From contig JASXTE010000005.1 of assembly GCA_030280995.1 (NCBI GenBank), positions 19,747,501 through 19,811,500 on the forward strand: a stretch of DNA of 64,000 bases, in the 5' to 3' direction. Both the position numbers and the translations under genes were made by a program. Positions 36,304-47,959 of this stretch are shown piece by piece. Source of the stretch: Hemileia vastatrix. Taxonomy: Eukaryota > Basidiomycota > Pucciniomycetes > Pucciniales > Zaghouaniaceae. Position 1 is the stretch's first letter, and the number at the start of each line of letters is the position of its first letter. Under the pieces are notes generated by a model, which saw only the letters and a program-made list of their open reading frames with translations, did no database searches and was not told the origin of the DNA.

Positions 36304-39300
36304 TCATCTGAGACCTAGCTTCTCACAAGCCGCACCATGTAAAATTTTACCCAGACTTTTGGTTAGGACATCAGCTAATTGATTGTTTGTCTCTACCCAA
36401 ATGAGATCTGCCTTTTTTTTGAAAAGTTGTTCATTAACATAGAAAAAATCACGCTCAACATGTCTGGTTCTTTTGTTCGATGCTTGGTCTGATGATATTT
36501 TTACTGTCGCCTGATTGTCACATTTGAGATTGAGTGGTTCTGAGAAGCCTATCAGTTCGTGTAGCAGGTTCTTGATCCAGATGCCTATTCTCGTAGTTGC
36601 ACTTAGGGCCATAAGTTCAGCATGGCTGGTAGAGGTGGCCACACAAGGCATGCGCTTAGAACTCCAAAAGATGAGAGATCCCTGTAGGAGAATGACCATT
36701 CCTCCAGTGGATCTTGAAGTTTCACCACCCCAGTTGGCATCCGAATATGCCTCTAGTTTACCAGTGAGAGTTGATTGCTTGCCAAGGAACAGTTTTTTGT
36801 GTTTGGTAACTGATAAATAACCCAATAAATGTTCCAATGCGTTCCAATGTTCATGTTGAGGACACTTTGCAAATCGGGATAGGAGATTTACGGAGAAAGA
36901 AATGTCTGGTCGTGTCCCGGTAGCTATGTAACTTAAGGAACCAATGATTGAGAGGTAGTCCTTTGAACGAAGAGGAGGCACATCATCCGAAGGTGTAGTT
37001 AGGTTACAGTGAGTCGGAAGGGGAGTTTCCTTGCCAAATATAGGACCAGTATGAGAGGCTAGTACACGTTCGATAAGGTGTGTTTGGTGGAGTAAGAATC
37101 CAGTGTCTGCTCTGGTTGTTGATATTCCTACGATTGAATCAAGTGAATTTTCCCATTTGATAGATAAGCTCTGCTTGAGACATAGTTCGAGTGCTTTCAA
37201 ACTGTCTTCAGAATCACCCGTGACTAGACCGTCATCCACATGAATCCATATAAAGGTTTTAATGTTGGATTTGCTCAGAAAATATACGCTGCTGTCGTAT
37301 TTTGAAACTTCATACCCGGCTTTTTGGAGAGTGCCACTGAGATGTTGCCACCAACACCTGGCAGCTTGACATGTGCCATATAATGCCTTTTTTAGTTTCA
37401 AAACAAGACCATCATTCTTTTCAAAACCTGGTGGATCCCTCACCCATAGATCTTCTTTGAGCGGGCTGTGAAGATATGCTGCGGTGACATCAAAGGAGTG
37501 GACCGGCCAGTTGTTGATCGCCGCTATTGTCAGAATGAGACGTTGTGAGACGAATGTGGCAGTGGGAGCGAATGTGTCCGTGAAATCTAGGCCAGGGATT
37601 TGTTTGAAACCTTTGGCAACATATCGAGCTTTTCTTTTTTTGATTGCATTATTGGCATCCCTTTTTTCCGCAAAGACCCAACGAGCATCAAGAATTCTGA
37701 CACCTTCAGGTGGCTTGGATCTTTCCCATACGTTCATGTTTGTCAGATTTTGGATTTCTGATTCACATGCTTCTTGCCACTCTTTTGCTTGTTTGGATTG
37801 CATGGCTTGTTTGTAAGTCTTCGGAGCAGGTAGGGAAAAGAAGGCTGAATTGCGTTCAATTTCGTGCGTGAGTGATTCTTGTTCCTCGAATTTGCGTTCT
37901 TTGGAGAAAACACCAAGCTCTAAGACAGATGGCTTAGCGGTAGAGGCATTTATCAGGTGGTCAATGGACATTTTGTTGAGTGGGGCTGGATTCTGGGGCG
38001 AATCAAAAATGGCCCAGGCTGAGGATAGAAGTTTCTTCTGGGATGGGTCCCAAAAAAGCCATCCTTTAGAACCCTGTGGATAACCCACTACGAAACATGG
38101 AATTGCTCGGTTGTCTAGTTTCTGTCGTTTCTCCTGGGGAATGTGTACAAAGGCATGCTCACCAAACTTTCGGAGGAGATCTAGTTGAGGCTTGGTACCA
38201 TACATTGCTTCGAAAGGGGTCATGGACCGGCAGGTGACATTCGGCAGCCGATTAAGGATATAGGCAGCCCATCTATAGGCAAAGCCCCAAAAGAATTTAG
38301 GGAGTCCACTTTCGTGTAGCACCGTGCGGCCCATCTCTTCAATGCTTTGGTTGAAACGCTCTACTTTTCCATTCTGTGCATGAAAGTATGGTAGCGTCAG
38401 CTCATGCACAATACCTTTGGATTCAAAGAAGTTTGCCAACTTTTTGTTTTTAAATTCACCACCGTTATCGGAACGAAAAATTTTGACATTGTTGTTTGTT
38501 TGGTTTTCTAGGCGAGTAATTGTCTTTATGATTATATCGGGAGCCTCAGATTTCAGCGTTAGAACGTGGCATTCACCATATGATGTTGCAATATCTCTAA
38601 TAGTGAGAGCATATAAGCCATTACAGAACGTTGGAACTTCTAGAGGACCAATCAGATCCGCTGTGATGATACCAAGCTTTTTGGGTTCTCGACCTGAAGA
38701 GTCAAGTAAGAATCTTCTTTTGCTTTTGCATACTCTACAAGAATAACATACGATTTTACCAGGGGGGAGCTTGTCAGGTAGACCGTGTGCCATTTTTCCG
38801 GCAATCATCCTTTTTAATTGCCTGAGGCTTGCATGACCAAATTTACAGTGCCATTCATATAATTCAGATTCATTTTTGTTTCGAACAATGACAGGTAAGG
38901 GAACATCTGGAATTACGATAGGGATGGATGCATTTGCTTGTAGAGGGTATTGTGTCGTGGGGGGTGTGTCAAGGACAGAAATTGTGTGTTCTGTCTCACT
39001 AGTGTTCGTCGATGTTCGTTGTAGTATAGGAGAAGGAAATAACCATGATCTATTTACACGTTTGGCCTGCAGACGTTCCAGTCCATCTTTCCAAAAACTG
39101 AAAGTATCGCCAGAAGTACTCATTAGCATCTTTCCATTCAGTAAAGCTGCGGGAGAGATGAGAGTACCTATAGCTTTTGGACAATAATGAACCGGACCGA
39201 TATTAATAATCTCCCCATGTTTCCCAGTAAACTGCATTATCCCCGTGCCTGTAATAAAGTTGTTTTCATTGTTAGTCGCTACTGTCAATGGAATCGGTCG

Positions 39301-40740
39301 AGCAAGTGGTCTGAAATCAACTAACAGTTCACTGTTACCAGTAAGATGATGAGTTGCACCTGAGTCCAACATTGCTGTCTCTTTTGACGTGGAAGCTGGT
39401 AGTGATTCTACAGTAACCGATGCCGCTATAGGTTGCTCATCAAAAACTTCAACAATCTGTGTTTGGTTCGCTGAAACTTTGTTCTGAGAAGGTTGAGCTG
39501 GTAATATTGTCCTATAAAGTCGACGCGGGTATGCTGGTCTGTAGCTATCCATCTTGCTGCTAGATTGTCTTGAGTCAGTAGGTGGATTTTGAAAATTGGC
39601 AGACATAGGTATCGGAGCAAGAACCGGGTAGAAGGCCCTATATGTTTGTGAGGGACCAAAGTGGGAAATAGCGGGCCTTCTATTATTACCAAAGGCTGGG
39701 GGTCGGCGGCAGTTGGATTGTAGATGATCTGGAGAGTTGCAGTTCCAGCATAAGGGTTGTCTGGATGCCATTGCAGTAGGAAGTTGACTGGGATTGGTTA
39801 CTTCCGTCGGTCCTAGGTTGACTTCAGCTACATGTGCCGTAAGATTATCAGGTGAGACCATGGGAGACGGTGATGTCGTAAGAGTTTTACCAACTATGAT
39901 GCGGTCCCACACATTTGCCATGACGCGTTGTAGTTCCATGTAAGAAGGGTATTCACCAGAGCATTTGATGCTGAGTTCTTGGTCTTCAAGAGCCTTTTCA
40001 TAGAATACTGGATCGCTTTTAATAGCTTGCTGGAGGAGGATGCCTAGGACGGTATCTTCATTGATACGTGGGCCATGGTTCTTAAAACGGTCAACGCATT
40101 CTTTGAACCTAGTGATCAAAAGGGTAGGATCGGCAAAGTTTTTGAGACTAAGTCCGGCCAGTTGGTCCCAGGCATGTAGTTGAGATGCTTTGCTAGGTAC
40201 GTTGAATCTTGAATCGAGCTCTTGATAGAGAACTGATACAGGTTTGGCATCGACGACTAGTGACCTAATTTCAGGTGCGATTGAATTAAGGACGATGGAG
40301 CGAGCAATTTTTTTTTTTGACGTATCAGGTTCAGCTATAACTCGTAACAAGTAGAGGCTATCGTCAATGTATTCGTCCAGCATAATTTTGACGTCTCTGT
40401 ACCAAGCATCAAAGTTGGACCCATTGGTTTCGAGAATGTTGGTCCAGGATTTGAGTTCTTGCTTGGCATTGGCAATTGATTGAGTAACATGGCGTCGTTC
40501 GTCACGATCCCAGAATCCCAAGTTTTGTTGCATGGGAGGAAGTGGGGTAGCAGAGGTGGCTGTAGGTGCTGAGGTAGGAGGTGGTCGAGTTGTAGATGTT
40601 GAGGTAGCAGGTGTTCGAATGGTTGATGGTTGTCCAGCAATTGGGCGGTTGGTGGTGGAGGAGGAGGCTTGAGTGTTGGTAGTCGATTGGTGTGGAGGGG
40701 GGTCTCGATTTGCTGGAGTTGGTGTCGTGTTGGAAGACAT
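36304..40740 (-). CDS. Copia-1 Gag-Pol polyprotein, intact, 1478 aa
   Basis: One frame encodes everything needed for copy-and-paste transposition. A Pro/Thr/Ser-rich start (1-70) is followed by a UBN2-type Gag (about 80-300). The knuckle CWNCNSPDHLQSNC is near residue 330, protease LDSGATHHLTG near 458, and the pre-integrase finger (WHCKFGHASLRQ, CYSCRVCKSKRR) near 628-680. The integrase D-D-E is near 693 (TADLIGP), 758 (RSDNGGEF) and 792 (AQNGKVERFNQ). RT (DARWVFAEKR, FAPTATF, HVDDG near 1168) and RNase H (YSDANWGG near 1333, CDNQATVK, NKRTRHVERD) complete it. All catalytic motifs look intact. The ATG at 40740 is the first in frame and sits beside a run of about 38 T on the + strand. Likely transcribed from the 5' LTR. 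Confidence 0.97.
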   Translation of the reverse strand: MSSNTTPTPANRDPPPHQSTTNTQASSSTTNRPIAGQPSTIRTPATSTSTTRPPPTSAPTATSATPLPPMQQNLGFWDRDERRHVTQSIANAKQELKSWTNILETNGSNFDAWYRDVKIMLDEYIDDSLYLLRVIAEPDTSKKKIARSIVLNSIAPEIRSLVVDAKPVSVLYQELDSRFNVPSKASQLHAWDQLAGLSLKNFADPTLLITRFKECVDRFKNHGPRINEDTVLGILLQQAIKSDPVFYEKALEDQELSIKCSGEYPSYMELQRVMANVWDRIIVGKTLTTSPSPMVSPDNLTAHVAEVNLGPTEVTNPSQLPTAMASRQPLCWNCNSPDHLQSNCRRPPAFGNNRRPAISHFGPSQTYRAFYPVLAPIPMSANFQNPPTDSRQSSSKMDSYRPAYPRRLYRTILPAQPSQNKVSANQTQIVEVFDEQPIAASVTVESLPASTSKETAMLDSGATHHLTGNSELLVDFRPLARPIPLTVATNNENNFITGTGIMQFTGKHGEIINIGPVHYCPKAIGTLISPAALLNGKMLMSTSGDTFSFWKDGLERLQAKRVNRSWLFPSPILQRTSTNTSETEHTISVLDTPPTTQYPLQANASIPIVIPDVPLPVIVRNKNESELYEWHCKFGHASLRQLKRMIAGKMAHGLPDKLPPGKIVCYSCRVCKSKRRFLLDSSGREPKKLGIITADLIGPLEVPTFCNGLYALTIRDIATSYGECHVLTLKSEAPDIIIKTITRLENQTNNNVKIFRSDNGGEFKNKKLANFFESKGIVHELTLPYFHAQNGKVERFNQSIEEMGRTVLHESGLPKFFWGFAYRWAAYILNRLPNVTCRSMTPFEAMYGTKPQLDLLRKFGEHAFVHIPQEKRQKLDNRAIPCFVVGYPQGSKGWLFWDPSQKKLLSSAWAIFDSPQNPAPLNKMSIDHLINASTAKPSVLELGVFSKERKFEEQESLTHEIERNSAFFSLPAPKTYKQAMQSKQAKEWQEACESEIQNLTNMNVWERSKPPEGVRILDARWVFAEKRDANNAIKKRKARYVAKGFKQIPGLDFTDTFAPTATFVSQRLILTIAAINNWPVHSFDVTAAYLHSPLKEDLWVRDPPGFEKNDGLVLKLKKALYGTCQAARCWWQHLSGTLQKAGYEVSKYDSSVYFLSKSNIKTFIWIHVDDGLVTGDSEDSLKALELCLKQSLSIKWENSLDSIVGISTTRADTGFLLHQTHLIERVLASHTGPIFGKETPLPTHCNLTTPSDDVPPLRSKDYLSIIGSLSYIATGTRPDISFSVNLLSRFAKCPQHEHWNALEHLLGYLSVTKHKKLFLGKQSTLTGKLEAYSDANWGGETSRSTGGMVILLQGSLIFWSSKRMPCVATSTSHAELMALSATTRIGIWIKNLLHELIGFSEPLNLKCDNQATVKISSDQASNKRTRHVERDFFYVNEQLFKKKADLIWVETNNQLADVLTKSLGKILHGAACEKLGLR

Positions 40741-40750
40741 GGTGGATTAT

Positions 40751-40790
<40 letters not shown>

Positions 40791-41121
40791 GTATTAGATG
40801 TAAGAATTAGGTGGAGGAAAGGAGGAAAAAAAAGGTAGGAAAAAAGAAACTTTCGGATTAAATGCGCGTCCGCACTTAAAATTCAGAATCTGGCCAAGAT
40901 GCTGACCTAATCGTCGAAAGAGACAGAGAGAGAAGAGAAAAGAAAAGGAGAGCAGGAAAATTGAGAAGAAAAAAAAAAGGAAAAAAAAAGGTACGAGAGA
41001 GAAACAGATAAAAGAGAAAAAAGAAGAAGAAAGAAAAGAAAAAAAAATAGAGAAAGGGAGAGAAGAAAAAAAACTTTTAAATGTAGAGGATGAAAAGGAG
41101 CGCTAATAGAGGCCCATAACC

Positions 41122-41264
41122 TGTTAAGGCAAAGGGAGGTCTGATATATTAATCTTGTTATTTCTAGAAGGCTCAACCAAAAGTAACTAGCTAGTATAAG
41201 TTTTATATACAAATATATCTAGGGTAGCTGCGGCACAGTTGAGTGTAACCTATTTCTCACAACA
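41122..41264 (-). repeat. Copia-1 5' LTR (143 bp)
   Basis: Bounded outside by ATAAT and inside by GAGGCCCATAACC (primer-binding site complement). The region 40741-41121 is the purine-rich leader (+ strand) with no gene. Confidence 0.96.
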
Positions 41265-41269
41265 ATAAT

Positions 41270-42597
41270 AGAGCTTCCATTTGTAACATTAAATTGAAAC
41301 CTAAATAAATATATAACCATAATGATCTTATATTACCTAATATATATATATATGTATATATATATATCAAGATAAAGAGAACTCGATTAATTAAGCAATC
41401 TATTTATCATCGTTGTCATCGCATTTATTCTTGCTTTTCAAGTCCCTGTTTGACATTCATCCTCTCAAGTCCACCATGAAACTCACAACCACACAGACCA
41501 TCTGTCAGACAATACGATACCACATGTAATATTATCATTAACAAAAATAATGAAACGACATGCCCCATATATGTTGATTAAAAGTTCTATTATCAACACC
41601 ACAAAAAAATTTAAATTAAATTAAATTAAATGTAATTATAATACTCAATTAAACGAAAAATAAGATATGATTTTTTTTTCTTTTAAAAATAAACAAATTG
41701 CTGGTAGAACAGATGAGGTGATGAGCAAAATCAAAAAATAAAAAATAAAAAATAAAAAAAGCTAAAATGTAAAATGTAAAAGACATTGTTAAAGAATCCC
41801 ACCTTTCCGGGGGAAAAAGAAACTATGATCTATGTAAAACGATAGAAAAGGCGTGTTACATCCAACATATATGTATTAAACTAAGTCACAATGAAATTTC
41901 GTTGATCTTAATATATATAAATATTAAATACATTAACAAATGCAGCGCTAGATTGTATAAAAGATATATGTGAAAAGGAAAGGCAGTAGTCCCTATACAG
42001 ATGAGAGTAGCCAAATTCCATGAAATGCCGATTCGCGTTGCGTTGAGGGGAGGAAGAATAAGGTATATAGATTACAGAAGTCAAAGCAAAAACAAAAACA
42101 AAAAATACAAAGATGCATCGTTCATGTGCTTGACTTCCATACATAAAGTCAAAAACACAAGCTTTCCGTAAATAAACTAGAGAAGAGATCACACTGGTAA
42201 CAGAATTATATTGTGCATGCACCTTGTGAGAGCTACTTTAAATCTTGAAAAGTATAAGAATTCAACATAGTTTGGTCATCGTATAAATAGTATAATGCTT
42301 TAAATAGTATAGCTTGAATTGCCAAAAGGGAAAAATTTCCCGACGATGTATTGAACAAGCCTTTGAAAGGGGAAAATGGATTATTGTCCACGAGAGAAAT
42401 GACAAGAAATCATAAAGTATCAGATTCAACAATCATGATATTTATCTAAACATTAAGGAGTAAACTTCTAACAGGAAAAAATCATAACAAATTTTCATTC
42501 CAACGTGCCAGGAAAGACGAAAAGACAGTTTTGTTTACGGGAGGAAAGACAGGAAATCACAAAATATCAGATTCACCAATCATTTTGTTTGTGATCC
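41270..42597. other. AT-rich intergenic DNA downstream of the host gene
   Basis: Contains A/T runs and a TATATATATA stretch near 41340. No open frame, repeat or RNA gene is supported. It separates copia-1 from the 3' end of the DUF4203-family gene, whose untranslated 3' end must lie here. Confidence 0.6.
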
Positions 42598-45500
42598 CTA
42601 ATAGTCTAACCAGCTTGCAACTGTTGATTTTCGGTTGTTGCTTATATTGGCATTAGTGCCTGATCTTGAATTAGGAAGAGGAGGGAGATGAGTAGGCACA
42701 ACGTTTGACATGTGTGAATTACCTGCTGGTCCCGAGCTAACGCGCTGATGTCGGCGGCCATTAGGATTGGCTAAAGAATTGTCAACATGTTGATTTTTTG
42801 CTACATTTGAAGAATTTAGTAGCTCATACTCTATTTGTTGCTGTGCATTATGAGCCGCTCGATGTAATTGATCACCTAAAGAAGCACGTCGACTGTGGCC
42901 ATTTGGACGTGAATCAGATGACTTAGCACTTCCAGACGACTCCCCACCGTTGTTGGGAGAATTCTGCTGATGAAGATGAAGATTTGTACTAACTAACGCT
43001 GAAAAAGAAGTTCTTGATTTTCGTTTCTCTGTTTGTTGTGAAACTTGGGTCTGCTGGCGTTGATATTGAGCTTTGACTTTCGCCATATGGTTTTCTTCCC
43101 GAAATTTTTGATTTGTTGGAGATTGAAGTTTTTTCATTGCTTCCTGGTGGCGAGATTGTAATTCTTCTATGGTCATCACTTTGCTGATCGGTCTAGGCTT
43201 CTGCTTGGATACAGGAGGTCTCGGCACTGAGGACTGAATAATGCGATTTTGTTGAGGAGCTGGCATCTCCGCTTGTTTTCGCTTATCTTCCAAGGGCAAT
43301 GGCCGACCCCAAGCATCATTAGGTTCGGATAAGTCAATCATAGTGTTCCTATTAGGATTTCGCGTAGGCAAAGAATTCAAGTACTCTGCCTGAAAGTTTA
43401 CTCCTGAAGTAAAGTAACTTGCTTTTACATTGCCAGGACTAGATAATATAGGGGAAGTCACATCGGGGGATCGATTACCACCAGAGGAAAGGTTGAAACC
43501 TAATTGTATTCCCTCAAATCTAGCCGAATTCTCCAAATGATTCCTTTCAGTGGTAATTATTGGACCATCAACCATAGTAACTGGGCGAGCCCGTTCGCTT
43601 GACTGATATCGAGGTGTGCTGGCCCATTCTGTGGGCGCGCCAGGAGGCCGAGAAATGGACCTGACAGCATTAAATCGATCAAAATCAATGACAGAGATAG
43701 GACGGGCAGGCTTCATTTTGTTGCTGATAGGACTAGCAGATGCAGTTGACCGAAGTGCAGAATGTGTAGGCGAAATTTTATCGGTTCTAATGTTATTGGA
43801 GAATTGGCTCAAAGAACCTGTCAATTCTGCCCTAAGTTTTTCCACATTTTTACGCATCTCTCTGACTTCCTCCAAGGTCTTTAATTTGTTATCTATCTCA
43901 TCGTTCTTGGGCATAAATGAAGGAGACTTTTTTCCTGGTGAAGCGACAACAGAAATGACTGTCTTTTCTAATTCTTCTTTAGGGACACCAAGTGAACCAG
44001 CCAAGTCATCACCAAATTCCATATCTGGTAGATGATCAGAGACAGAACCTGCAGACTCAAAAACACCAATCCTGGGAGCTGCGACTGTATCATCAGTTTT
44101 AGACGTGGTCAAAAGAGGCGGATAATTCATCATGATAGGGGTACTTTTCATTGGATCATCGGTCGCCAATCCGCCTCCTGAATTGTGATGAGGTAGTAAG
44201 GAATACTGAGAACCTTTAGAAGGATGTAGATACTGTTGAGATGGATTGCCTAATTGTGGTGTTGAGGGAGGAGAGTTGGATTCGCCATAACGTTTTTCCC
44301 AGTCCGCCAAATCGACATCGAGAGCCATAGATTGCCGATAAGCTGCAGCGTCTTCGACAAGCTTTCTCTCGTGATCTTGTACCTTGAGTTCTCGAATCTT
44401 GCGATGAATGATTTCTAGTAATCTCCATTGTATTGCAGCACCCATGATAAATAACCCAGCCATAACACCCAGCTCAGCTGTAAACAATAGTGATTACATG
44501 AAAACTTCAGAAATTTGCAACAGGATATAGAGTCTCTGAGGAGGGGAAAAATAAGGTTGTTCATTTGGCTCACCCTGCATAGTAATCGTTAAAGGAAAAA
44601 ATCCATTTAGCTTTGGAAAAATTCCAAAACCTAGAATGTAAATCCAATACTCTTTCAAGCCACCACTGGTAAAGCAATCAACACCAATCATAACGGCTGC
44701 ACTTCCCACTGCAGCAGTGGCAAGCAAAGTGACATATATGGTAATCTTAGGGATCGTGGCGATAACGAACCCAACCGTAGTGAAGGCAACAATCATGATC
44801 CATTTGAGACCTGGAGATCTAATCAAGACATTGTCTCGTAGTGAGAGAACAAAAATGGAAATCACGAAACCACCGCTGGCCCTGAGTAAATAAAAAGGAT
44901 TAGCAAAAAGAAAAAAAAACGATAAAAAGAAAAAGCAACGCAAGATGGCTAAAAGAACTATGTTTCTTACCCCACTAAATATTGAGTTCCTTTCCAAAAA
45001 ATGACGGCTAGACCACCAGCCAGCAAAGCCGCTACAATACATGACAACAGGAACATGGATTGAACCTGGGAGCAACGAAGGAATGAGTGTCAGAAGACGG
45101 CAAAAAACAACAAAAGAACCGAAAAAAGAACAAACAACGATGGTTGGGGGATGATCCTGTTGTTCGACGCCAAACCTGAGGACCGGAACCATAACCAATA
45201 TACCACCAGTGTAAGCTCCAGTCAAAAAGTAACTAGACCTATAGTCGCAAAGGAATGATGATTTAAGGTGGCAGAGGATAAATCATCATAGATGTAAGAC
45301 TATTAGTTATTGATCTCAAAAAATGAAACTAAATGAAACCTACCATCGATTCCGGCCCCCCCAGAAGGCCATGGGAGCACCTGTGATGATCAAAAAAACA
45401 CCCAGAATTCCGAAAGGGACAGTAAGTTTTGTATGAAGAAGTAAGCGATCGTTATCATTATTATTCTGAGATGGTTGGTTGCTAGGCAAAGACGTCGATG

Positions 45501-45735
45501 CTGAATATGAAGCGGTAGAGGTAATTATGGGACCAGATGTTGTTGTAGGGGACAAAGACGAAGCAGGAAGAGTAAGGATGAATGTTCCAGAAGTGACAGT
45601 AGTCCTGACCGGTTGTGGAGAAAGACGAGTTGAAGGGAGAAGAGCAGGAGAAGCTGTAGGGGCGGGCGGATCTTGCGAGTGAACTAAAAGAGCTAATGAG
45701 ACGAGTATGAAGGATAAGTGCCAAAGAAACCCCAT
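42598..45735 (-). CDS. DUF4203/TMEM198-like multipass membrane protein, five exons, 925 aa
   Basis: Exons 45735-45344, 45238-45136, 45065-44971, 44881-44574 and 44477-42598 sum to 2778 nt, exactly 926 codons. Introns are 105, 70, 89 and 96 nt, with donors GTAGGT, GTTTGT, GTAAGA and GTGAGC. Residues 1-20 form a signal peptide (MGFLWHLSFILVSLALLVHS), followed by a Ser/Thr/Pro-rich stretch to about 100. Several membrane segments lie between about 106 and 322, including FLLSCIVAALLAGGLAVIFW, GASGGFVISIFVLSL and GVMAGLFIMGAAIQW. A 600-residue cytosolic tail has a coiled coil (EVREMRKNVEKLRAELTG) and MTIEELQSRHQEAMKKLQ. The start is chosen because an upstream in-frame ATG (46059) would add a Tyr-repeat segment from a microsatellite. 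Fungal members are of unknown function. Intact, and the only host gene here. Confidence 0.88.
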
Positions 45736-45796
45736 AGGAAGAAGAGATGAGATAGGATGAGGGACAGATCCGGAAGAAGGAGTGTTGGAGTGGAGA

Positions 45797-45820
45797 TAGT
45801 AATAATAATAAGAAGAAGGA

Positions 45821-45853
<33 letters not shown>

Positions 45854-45892
45854 GATGGAGAATAATAATAATAATAATAATAATAGAGTAAT
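45797..45892. repeat. (AAT)n microsatellite in the 5' region of the host gene
   Basis: Three blocks of ATA/AAT trinucleotides interrupted by GATGGAG or GAAGAAGG. On the gene strand they read as TAT/ATT upstream of the chosen ATG at 45735, probably in the 5' untranslated region. Confidence 0.9.
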
Positions 45893-46249
45893 AATAATAT
45901 ATGGGAATCAATATGATAAATAGAAGTAAAAAAAAGGGTGATGTGAGAAAATAAAAATAAAAAAAAGGGGAGAAAGGGAAAGAAAATAAAACAACAGGAA
46001 AAGGGAGGTATATAGGAGTGAACAGTAGGGCAGGAGTAGAAAAGTAGAAAAGTAGACAAGTAGAGAAATGGGAGAGCTAATGGGAAAGAAAGTCAAGCAC
46101 TGAATTAGTTGAGAGAAGAAAATCCCAACCGCCTGAAGGAGAAGGCGGGAATATTGAGAGAGCAAATATGAAAGTTGTAGAGTCAATCCAAAAGAATATA
46201 TCGAGTGTTCAAGTCCTAAAATGATACTCAATTGTAGACGTTGGCTTTG

Positions 46250-47575
46250 ACTCAGCCCAAAGTTAATCTGAAATCTATATCTTTGATTGTTTAATTAAAA
46301 AAGCAGGTTTCTAAAACTTGCGCTGCTACGAAAACAAAACCAAAAAAAAAAACCTATAAATTAAAAGGAAAATATACAAAGAGAACAATTGTTGTACTAT
46401 AATTTATTAATCTTATTGTTTTGGTTGATCAAGAAGCAATATTATTTTGGTTTTCAGCTTGGATTGCCAGATAGCTTATGAGCAGCTCTTCTATGTCTTC
46501 CTGGAGCCGTTTATTAATCACTCAACATCATCTGTAATGCTCACCCAACTTGTCTTCATTCTCTCTCCCTCTCTCTCCCCCACGCCTCCTTCCCCCATGT
46601 CATGTAGAGCACCTTAAAGTTAGTTGGTCAAATTCTATTCAATAGGTACCCGAAAAACAAATGGGAATTAAACAAAATCACTTCAAATAAGACACTTTTC
46701 TTCCTGTGGTTTGTTTCCGACAGTCAACATTCTGCTCAAACAATTGTGAACTTGATTCTTTTTCTAAATTTCTAAAGCACCTCACACGCTAGACGCTCAA
46801 CTTGCGGTGGGCGCTTGGATATCCAAGGTCGAATGAAGAGGATTTCTAACTTCGAACATGCTGCAGAACGGCTTTTACCTAAATCAGGTCTCTTATTTGT
46901 AATTTGTCTTTGGTCTTGGGGGATAACTTGGATCAAACTTGTTGGAAACTGCATCGCATCTCACATTGACTTTGTCTATACAATAAGGGCCAACATCAAG
47001 CGCCATAATTTAAGATATCCCATGTCACAAGAGTTTAATATCGTCACACTCTTTCTCATCTAGCAGTAGGAACGAACTAGCGTAACACCTAAGCCTATCC
47101 TGATCAGCTTTCCATTCTCACACTATATTTCCTGCCGTACTTCATCTCGTCTCCTCCGCCTTACTCAAATAAGGGCTGGTTACCATGTGTGTCAGTCTGA
47201 GGAATACCTTAGCACTACATACATCTTGCCCCACTCTGCTACCTTCATAAAGTTTTACTTACCCTTCAGCCTTTGTAAGAAGCATATATCCGTCGCCGGA
47301 TTTCAGCCACTCATCTTACATTCAAGACAGCACAATACGATGCTCAGCAGAGATCATAGTTTGAGAACATTACACACATAACAAAAAAAGACTACCTGCA
47401 GCTCCTCTGTCTTGATAATTTTAAAATACAAGTATAAAAACAAACAGTACCAACTACAGCAAATGAAGCCTTTTTTTTTCTTTGCATATGAATTGGTGAA
47501 GTGTCTTTGAAATCCTCCGGAACTCACCTGACATTAAGCCATAATGGTATACGTTATACGACCAAGTCATAATAA
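46250..47575. other. Intergenic DNA upstream of the host gene
   Basis: No protein or RNA gene recognised. Short open frames up to 82 codons have no motif. Composition is less AT-biased than the transposon bodies, as expected of single-copy intergenic sequence. Confidence 0.55.
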
Positions 47576-47720
47576 CTTGCGAAATTTTTGACGAAAAAAT
47601 CAAAGTTGTTCTCGCCAAAAAAATTGAGTGGGGGATATAGGTCGGGGGTGACCCATTTTAAATAGGCAAATCATTTTTTTGTGAGTGAAGCATTAATTTT
47701 TTCGTCCAAAATCCCGCAAG
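47576..47720. repeat. 145-bp foldback with about 28-bp imperfect inverted ends
   Basis: The left end CTTGCGAAATTTTTGACGAA and the right end read inward, CTTGCGGGATTTTGGACGAA, match at 17 of 20 positions and continue through AAAAAAT. The centre has GGGGGATATAGGTCGGGGG. No clear target duplication is visible, so a MITE is possible but unproven. Confidence 0.6.
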
Positions 47721-47844
47721 CTTTTGTGATTTGGCTGTATATATCAGTCAATATTATTGGGACTATATAGCTCTATATATAGCTTTATTCAGTCGCTCTT
47801 ACTCTCGATACAAGAATGGAATTGATTTTGATTTGTCTCAAATG

Positions 47845-47959
47845 TGTTATGGTGTTACCAAACTATGTACATACTTAGCTAGTCTCTCATCAATATATAC
47901 TGTAGCCTCTGAGTGCACTGGAGACCATTTCCTGGTTCTGCAAGGCATCAGTCTCTACA
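47845..47959 (+). mobile_element. Solo LTR of the TRIM/copia family (115 bp)
   Basis: Starts TGTTATGGTGTTACCA and ends GGCATCAGTCTCTACA, the reverse-oriented counterpart of the LTRs at 49752-49862 and 50682-50792, differing at several sites. Flanks are AAATG on the left and AAATT on the right, a four-of-five match. More diverged than the TRIM copies, so older. Confidence 0.85.

Larger units (their letters stand above)
35987..41264 (-). mobile_element. Copia-1: full-length Ty1/copia element
   Basis: LTRs of 143 bp at 35987-36129 and 41122-41264 (TGTTAAGG...CTCACAACA on the + strand) look identical. Perfect 5-bp duplications ATAAT lie at 35982-35986 and 41265-41269. Just inside the 5' LTR the minus strand reads GGTTATGGGCCTC, the known Drosophila copia-type primer site, complementary to the anticodon loop of a half initiator-tRNA(Met). 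The purine tract beside the 3' LTR is GAGGGGGCGGG. The 1478-codon frame is intact. Identical LTRs mean a very recent insertion. Confidence 0.97.

Noticed and set aside
36515..39692. Plus-strand and alternate-frame reading frames across copia-1
   Set aside because: Shadows of the intact Gag-Pol polyprotein.
40907..41212. 101-codon frame sharing its start with a frame at 35892-36077
   Set aside because: The shared start is copia-1 LTR sequence read through into leader; not a gene.
45050..45070. tRNA T-loop-like GGTTCAATCC on the minus strand
   Set aside because: It coincides with the start of exon 3 of the host gene; no acceptor stem, D-loop or anticodon arm around it.
45736..46059. Upstream extension of the host gene to an earlier ATG
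   Set aside because: It would translate an (AAT)n microsatellite into a poly-Tyr segment ahead of an obvious signal peptide starting at 45735.
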